From assembly GCF_900102185.1 (NCBI RefSeq), contig NZ_LT629690.1, forward strand, positions 3,162,001 through 3,226,000: a DNA stretch of 64,000 nt, given 5' to 3'. Below, piece after piece: positions 59,954 through 64,000 of this stretch. Made by a program: the position numbers and the translations under genes. Below the pieces are notes generated by a model. That model was not told the origin of the DNA and searched no databases. It saw nothing but the letters and a program-made list of their open reading frames with translations. The first letter of the stretch is position 1. The number at the start of each line of letters is the position of its first letter. This DNA is from Terriglobus roseus. GTDB lineage: Bacteria; Acidobacteriota; Terriglobia; Terriglobales; Acidobacteriaceae.

Positions 59954-60874
59954 TTACGCGCCTGCTTCCGCTGCCACCGGCTCATCAGCGTCGGTGTCAG
60001 ACGTCGGCTGCTTGCGGATACCGCCGCCCAGAGCTGCGTTCAGGTCAACCGTCTCTTCTTCGGCTTCCTCAGCAACAGTGGTTGCAATCGGGTTGGACTC
60101 CTGCGATTCCTCGTCCTCAAGTCCGACGAAGTGCGACTCGGTTGCAACCGGCGTCACATCGGCGTACTCGCTGGCGATCGACTTGTCGCCGATCATCTGC
60201 ACACCCTCGTAGGCCGAATCGGCAATCTTCGTCGTGAACAGGCGGATCGCACGCAGAGCGTCGTCGTTACCCGGGATCACGTAGTCCACAACCGTCGGGT
60301 CGCAGTTCGTGTCCACAACAGCCACAACAGGGATGCCCAGCTTGCGAGCTTCCGAAACGGCAATCGCTTCGTTGTTGCTGTCGATCACGAAGATCGCGTC
60401 CGGCAGGCGGCGCATGTTCTTGATACCGGCCAGATTGGTGTGCAGAGCCTTACGCTCGCGCTCCAGGCGGATAACTTCCTTCTTCGTCATCAACTCAAAG
60501 CGGCCGTCCACTGCCATCTCGTCCAGCTCAGCAAGGCGCTTTACGCTCTTCTGGCAGGTAACCCAGTTGGTCAGCAGACCACCGAGCCAGCGACTGTTGA
60601 TGTACGGCATGCCAGCGCGGTTCGCTTCTTCAGCAACCGCATCCTGTGCCTGGCGCTTGGTGCCGACGAACAGGATCACCTTACCGGTGGAGGTCAGGTC
60701 GGTGACGAACTTCGACGCTTCCTTGAACATCTTCAGCGTCTTCTGCAGGTCGATGATGTAAATGCCGTTACGCTCGCCGAAGATATATTCCTTCATCTTC
60801 GGGTTCCAACGCTTGGTCTGGTGGCCGAAGTGTACGCCGGCTTCCAGCAGTTCCTTCATTGTGATCGATGCCAT
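59954..60874 (-). CDS. rpsB: Ribosomal protein S2
   Basis: 306 residues from the ATG at 60874. Family core: [41 protein letters not shown] (in part), [10 protein letters not shown] and [12 protein letters not shown]. The C-terminal ~60 residues are an acidic, low-complexity extension ([22 protein letters not shown]) not found in the E. coli protein (241 residues). Preceded by the rpsI terminator. Confidence 0.96.
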   Translation of the reverse strand: MASITMKELLEAGVHFGHQTKRWNPKMKEYIFGERNGIYIIDLQKTLKMFKEASKFVTDLTSTGKVILFVGTKRQAQDAVAEEANRAGMPYINSRWLGGLLTNWVTCQKSVKRLAELDEMAVDGRFELMTKKEVIRLERERKALHTNLAGIKNMRRLPDAIFVIDSNNEAIAVSEARKLGIPVVAVVDTNCDPTVVDYVIPGNDDALRAIRLFTTKIADSAYEGVQMIGDKSIASEYADVTPVATESHFVGLEDEESQESNPIATTVAEEAEEETVDLNAALGGGIRKQPTSDTDADEPVAAEAGA

Positions 60875-60966
60875 TATCGGCTCCTTGTATGCGGCATCCC
60901 GACGGATCAGGCCGGGATTAATCCCGTTCGTCTGGGAGATTGAACTCCTGAGGGTTTTACTGCAAG

Positions 60967-60997
60967 GCGGCGGATGATCATACAAACCATCCGCCGC
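60967..60997 (-). terminator. Hairpin after rpsI
   Basis: GCGGCGGATG (60967-60976) / CATCCGCCGC (60988-60997), perfect 10-bp stem with an 11-base loop, 25 bp past the rpsI stop. The T-run is poor. Confidence 0.65.
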
Positions 60998-61021
60998 AGG
61001 ACTTGAGCCAGACCCCAGCGA

Positions 61022-61417
<396 letters not shown>

Positions 61418-61444
61418 ATCTCTTCTCTATCCTTCGCGAACGGG

Positions 61445-61876
61445 TTACGCCACTACCAGTGGCTGGGGCTGCTGAGCATCGTGCGGGTGCTTGTCACCCT
61501 TGTAGACCTTCAGCTTGGTCGCCATCTGGCGGCCCAGCTTGCTCTTCGGCAGCATGCCCTTGATGGCCTGCTCCACAATCGCTTCCGGCTTACGAGCCAG
61601 CAGCTTGGTGAACTCTTCTTCACGCAGACCGCCCGGGAAACCCGTGTAACGGCGATACAGCTTCTGCTGCGACTTAAGGCCCGTCAACACGATCTTCTCG
61701 GCGTTGATCACAATGACGTGATCGCCGGTATCAATGTACGGGGTGTACTGGGTGCTGTTCTTACCGCTCAGCACGCGTGCGGCACCGCTGGCCAGGCGGC
61801 CCAGGGTCTGGCCACTGGCATCCACCACAAACCACTTGCGGTTCAAATCCTTCGAACTGGGTACAAACGTCGACAT
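61445..61876 (-). CDS. rplM: Ribosomal protein L13
   Basis: 143 residues from the ATG at 61876 ([30 protein letters not shown] in part), with the signature [31 protein letters not shown] in part. Binds 23S rRNA early in assembly. First gene of the rplM-rpsI unit, preceded by a leader of almost 290 nt. Confidence 0.97.
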   Translation of the reverse strand: MSTFVPSSKDLNRKWFVVDASGQTLGRLASGAARVLSGKNSTQYTPYIDTGDHVIVINAEKIVLTGLKSQQKLYRRYTGFPGGLREEEFTKLLARKPEAIVEQAIKGMLPKSKLGRQMATKLKVYKGDKHPHDAQQPQPLVVA

Positions 61877-62163
61877 CGAGTCTTCCTTCCGACTTCCAAA
61901 ATCCAAACTTCTAATTACAACTCAACCAATGTCTCGTGCACACGCAAAGAACCCCTCTCGGGGCTATTTCCGCTGAATGCGAGTGGGTGCTGTGTCGGAA
62001 CTGAAACTCTTCGCCCGCCGCAGCCCGAATTGCTCCAGGCCACCTGCTCCGAAGACCCCCAACGGCTCACCTAAGAGCCGACGTCCGCAGGATCCACCGC
62101 GTCACTGCCTCCGCATCCCCAAATGCCCAAAGGGCACAGGCATGCAGACGCAAGTCTGCGCGA
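61877..62163 (-). promoter_or_regulatory. Structured 5' leader of rplM-rpsI
   Basis: From the promoter at 62170-62198 to the rplM ATG there is no gene for about 290 nt. Stems seen: GCAGAC/GTCTGC (62144-62159), CGGCTC/GAGCCG near 62062-62079, and CCCC/GGGG (61952-61963). Ribosomal leaders of this type often mediate feedback by the encoded protein; homology to a known L13 leader cannot be judged by eye. Confidence 0.45.
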
Positions 62164-62169
62164 GTTCAT

Positions 62170-62198
62170 AGAATAGCCGGTATCCGAACGGGAGTCAA
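62170..62198 (-). promoter_or_regulatory. Sigma-70-type promoter of rplM-rpsI
   Basis: Minus strand TTGACT (62198-62193), 17-bp spacer and TATTCT (62175-62170). Located just after the stop of the GT39-like gene at 62222. Confidence 0.65.
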
Positions 62199-62221
62199 CA
62201 TAGATACTCCCTGAAATTGCG

Positions 62222-63730
62222 CTACCCCGGTGAAACCGGCAACGCCTTTGCCTTCTTATGTTTTCGCTGCGGCGTGACCCCGTCCTTGGCATCCAATCGA
62301 TACACAATCATCACGTTCCTATCGGGATCATCCATTGCCGGAAACTCCGCCACGCGCGTCAGCCGGTAAAACTTGTTCAGCGCCTCCATCTTGTCGTCTT
62401 CAATGGAGTTCCAAGACACGAACCACCCCGGCTTGTACGCCGCAATGCGATCTTCCAGATCCATCGTGCCAAAGTCGTCGCAGATGCTCGGCACCCCAGT
62501 CATCAAAGACAGGTCACTCCCCGAGATCGACAGCACCGTATGACTATGCGTCGGATCAGATTCCACAATCCGCTCAATCCGGTTCGCCGCCGTCTGAAAT
62601 GTGTACTCCGGGTGTCGCACGTAGCTCCACGTCACATGCGCCTCACGCCCAACCAGCAGCACCAGCAGCGAAGCAAACGCCAGTGAAGCCGACGGATGCC
62701 ACGCAGCAATATGCAATGCCGCGCGAGCCATCAGCAGAATCAGCGGCACCGCAACTACCACGTAATACCTCGGCTGCATGTTCGCGTGATACGCCAGAAA
62801 GAATAGATACCCCGTCACCCACAGCAGCAACGACACAAACAGAGGATCGCGCCACGTCTTCTTATGGAAACCCGCCAGCACCACCAACGCAATCGCCAGC
62901 GGATACAGCAACTCCCCCATCCACACGCCATTCTTCAGCGTGTCGCCAACTGTCTCCCAGAACGGCAGCCCTGCAATGGTCGTATTGTTCGCCGCGAACA
63001 GATAACGGAAATCATTCCAATAGCCGCGATACAGCAGCCACGCAATGTAACTACCCCAAAGTATGGCGACAGTCCCGCCCGTCACAGCCGCAATGCGCAA
63101 CACGCGTCGACGTTGCCACGCAGCGGCATCCGCCAACATGTACGCCACAGCAGGCAACAAAAACACCGCGGTCGTCTTGGTGCCAATCATCAACGACACC
63201 AACACACCCACAAGAACAGCAAACAAAACACGCTGTCGTTCCGTGGAAGCACTTCGTATCGCCTGCGCCGCCAGCAACGACAACAACGTCAACAACACCA
63301 GCAACGGCTCAAGAATCGCCATCCGCGTAAACACGTACAGGAACGAACTCGCCGCCATCAGCAACACAGCGGCAGCAGTAAAGATCCACCGCAGATATTT
63401 CGATTCGTCCTCCCGCGCCTCATGCTGCAGCACCACAAACGAACACACCAGCACTCCAGCAAACACAAACACGGTCAGCGCACGCGCCGCCACAATCCCC
63501 ACGCCAGCAAATCGAAAGACGAATCCCTCTAACAAAGGCCATACAGGCAACGCCGCAGCAGGATTGAAGTCACCAGGCAATCGCCAAGTCCCGCGCAGAT
63601 AATGCCGGATGGCCGCATCGCCATACCACCCCTCATCGGTGTACTTAGCCCAATCCACCCAAGGCGACCGATTCGGAAAATCCGCACGCAAATGCACCAG
63701 GTGCAAAGCCCAGAACGCCGCTGCAACCAA
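62222..63730 (-). CDS. GT39-family (dolichyl-phosphate-mannose-like) glycosyltransferase membrane protein
   Basis: At least 502 residues with about ten membrane helices. A DE pair typical of GT39/ArnT-type transferases is in the first periplasmic loop (KYTDEGWYGDAAIRHYLRGTW, residues ~29-49), and the soluble C-terminal domain follows after residue ~375. It would use a polyprenyl-phosphate sugar donor to modify lipids or proteins in the periplasm. The given start is a TTG at 63730 and falls inside the likely first helix; the frame stays open for about 30 codons upstream without an ATG, GTG or TTG. Confidence 0.8.
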   Translation of the reverse strand: MVAAAFWALHLVHLRADFPNRSPWVDWAKYTDEGWYGDAAIRHYLRGTWRLPGDFNPAAALPVWPLLEGFVFRFAGVGIVAARALTVFVFAGVLVCSFVVLQHEAREDESKYLRWIFTAAAVLLMAASSFLYVFTRMAILEPLLVLLTLLSLLAAQAIRSASTERQRVLFAVLVGVLVSLMIGTKTTAVFLLPAVAYMLADAAAWQRRRVLRIAAVTGGTVAILWGSYIAWLLYRGYWNDFRYLFAANNTTIAGLPFWETVGDTLKNGVWMGELLYPLAIALVVLAGFHKKTWRDPLFVSLLLWVTGYLFFLAYHANMQPRYYVVVAVPLILLMARAALHIAAWHPSASLAFASLLVLLVGREAHVTWSYVRHPEYTFQTAANRIERIVESDPTHSHTVLSISGSDLSLMTGVPSICDDFGTMDLEDRIAAYKPGWFVSWNSIEDDKMEALNKFYRLTRVAEFPAMDDPDRNVMIVYRLDAKDGVTPQRKHKKAKALPVSPG

Positions 63731-63970
63731 AAGAAAGATAGCTGGCAGTAGCCGTCGCGCAATGTTGCTTCCGTTGTCTGTCCCGAGTGCAGCTTTGTTC
63801 CCGTCGTGCTTGATCGTCTAGTCTCCTCAGACTACGTTTTCTCGTGCGGCACGCTTCCGCGCTGCTAGATCGGCTAAACGTGTCTGTCTTTCTTCTAGGC
63901 TATACTTGCCCAACATCCTAACGCTGCTGCAGGCAAAGGCCGCGGCCACACTTACGGGAGATTGCGTCAC
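63731..63970. other. Intergenic region at right edge
   Basis: About 240 bp holding the upstream end of the GT39 reading frame (to a stop near 63824) and a possible plus-strand -10 (TATACT at 63901-63906) without a convincing -35. No RNA gene or repeat seen. Confidence 0.35.
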
Positions 63971-64000
63971 TTGCCACAAGCGCACGTCACTCATCCGCGA
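63971..64000 (+). CDS. Possible start of a gene leaving the window
   Basis: A TTG at 63971 lies 10 bases after an ACGGGAG Shine-Dalgarno, opening ten codons (MPQAHVTHPR) to the window end. Too short to identify; low confidence. Confidence 0.25.
   Translation, partial: MPQAHVTHPR

Overview
The window reads as ordinary chromosomal DNA of an acidobacterium, most likely class Terriglobia (relatives of Terriglobus, Granulicella or Edaphobacter). This is inferred from the mix of genes: two very large outer-membrane receptors with an N-terminal carboxypeptidase-regulatory (Oar-like) domain and no energising genes beside them, many twin-arginine (Tat) signal peptides, a GH1 and a DUF2264 protein for sugar use, a bacterial deoxyhypusine-synthase-like enzyme, and a split ATP synthase operon. 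I see no phage, plasmid, insertion sequence, CRISPR array, tRNA or rRNA. Base composition looks uniform and moderately GC-rich.

Left part (1-14,800): a truncated ornithine-lipid acyltransferase runs off the left edge. Then come a DUF2062 membrane protein, nicotinate phosphoribosyltransferase, a three-gene membrane-protein/XRE-regulator operon with a clear operator palindrome, an exported GH1 beta-glucosidase facing a DUF2264 protein, the deoxyhypusine-synthase-like gene, a CheY-like/HPt pair, a small YvlD-type membrane protein, an alcohol dehydrogenase - hypothetical - cation/proton antiporter operon, an MFS exporter and a secreted Sel1-type protein.

Middle part (14,800-32,000): sucA (with a short N-terminus and no sucB beside it), a Tat-exported metallophosphoesterase, the first giant TonB-dependent receptor, two tandem exported SGNH hydrolases, and an ATP synthase operon on the minus strand, atpF'-atpF-atpH-atpA-orf79-atpG-atpD-atpC. 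atpB and atpE are absent, and subunits b and gamma are unusually long.

Right-middle (32,000-47,300): a GT1-type glycosyltransferase, dnaJ, a Nei/Fpg glycosylase, a small ORF, dnaK, and a type IV pilus/type II secretion cluster: F protein, E ATPase, an exported VOC protein, PilM, PilN, PilO, a PilP/GspC-like protein and a low-complexity pseudopilin. The last four junctions overlap or nearly touch, which suggests coupled translation of an inner-membrane alignment complex. An A-type Fe-S carrier follows.

Right part (47,300-64,000): a second giant receptor, an exported RidA next to a Tat-exported flavin amine oxidase (a plausible periplasmic amine/amino-acid oxidation pair), an acyltransferase overlapping pyrH, a RecQ-type helicase, the RNA ligase RtcB, and the translation block rplM-rpsI-rpsB-tsf, followed at the far right by a GT39 mannosyltransferase-like membrane protein. 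Terminators are unusually easy to see: many are GC-rich stems with AAAGGCC/GGCCTTT shoulders. I found no single spectacular unknown system. The best leads are the periplasmic oxidase/RidA pair, the modified ATP synthase, the XRE operon with its palindrome, the odd pseudopilin, and the structured untranslated regions near ridA, dnaK and rplM.
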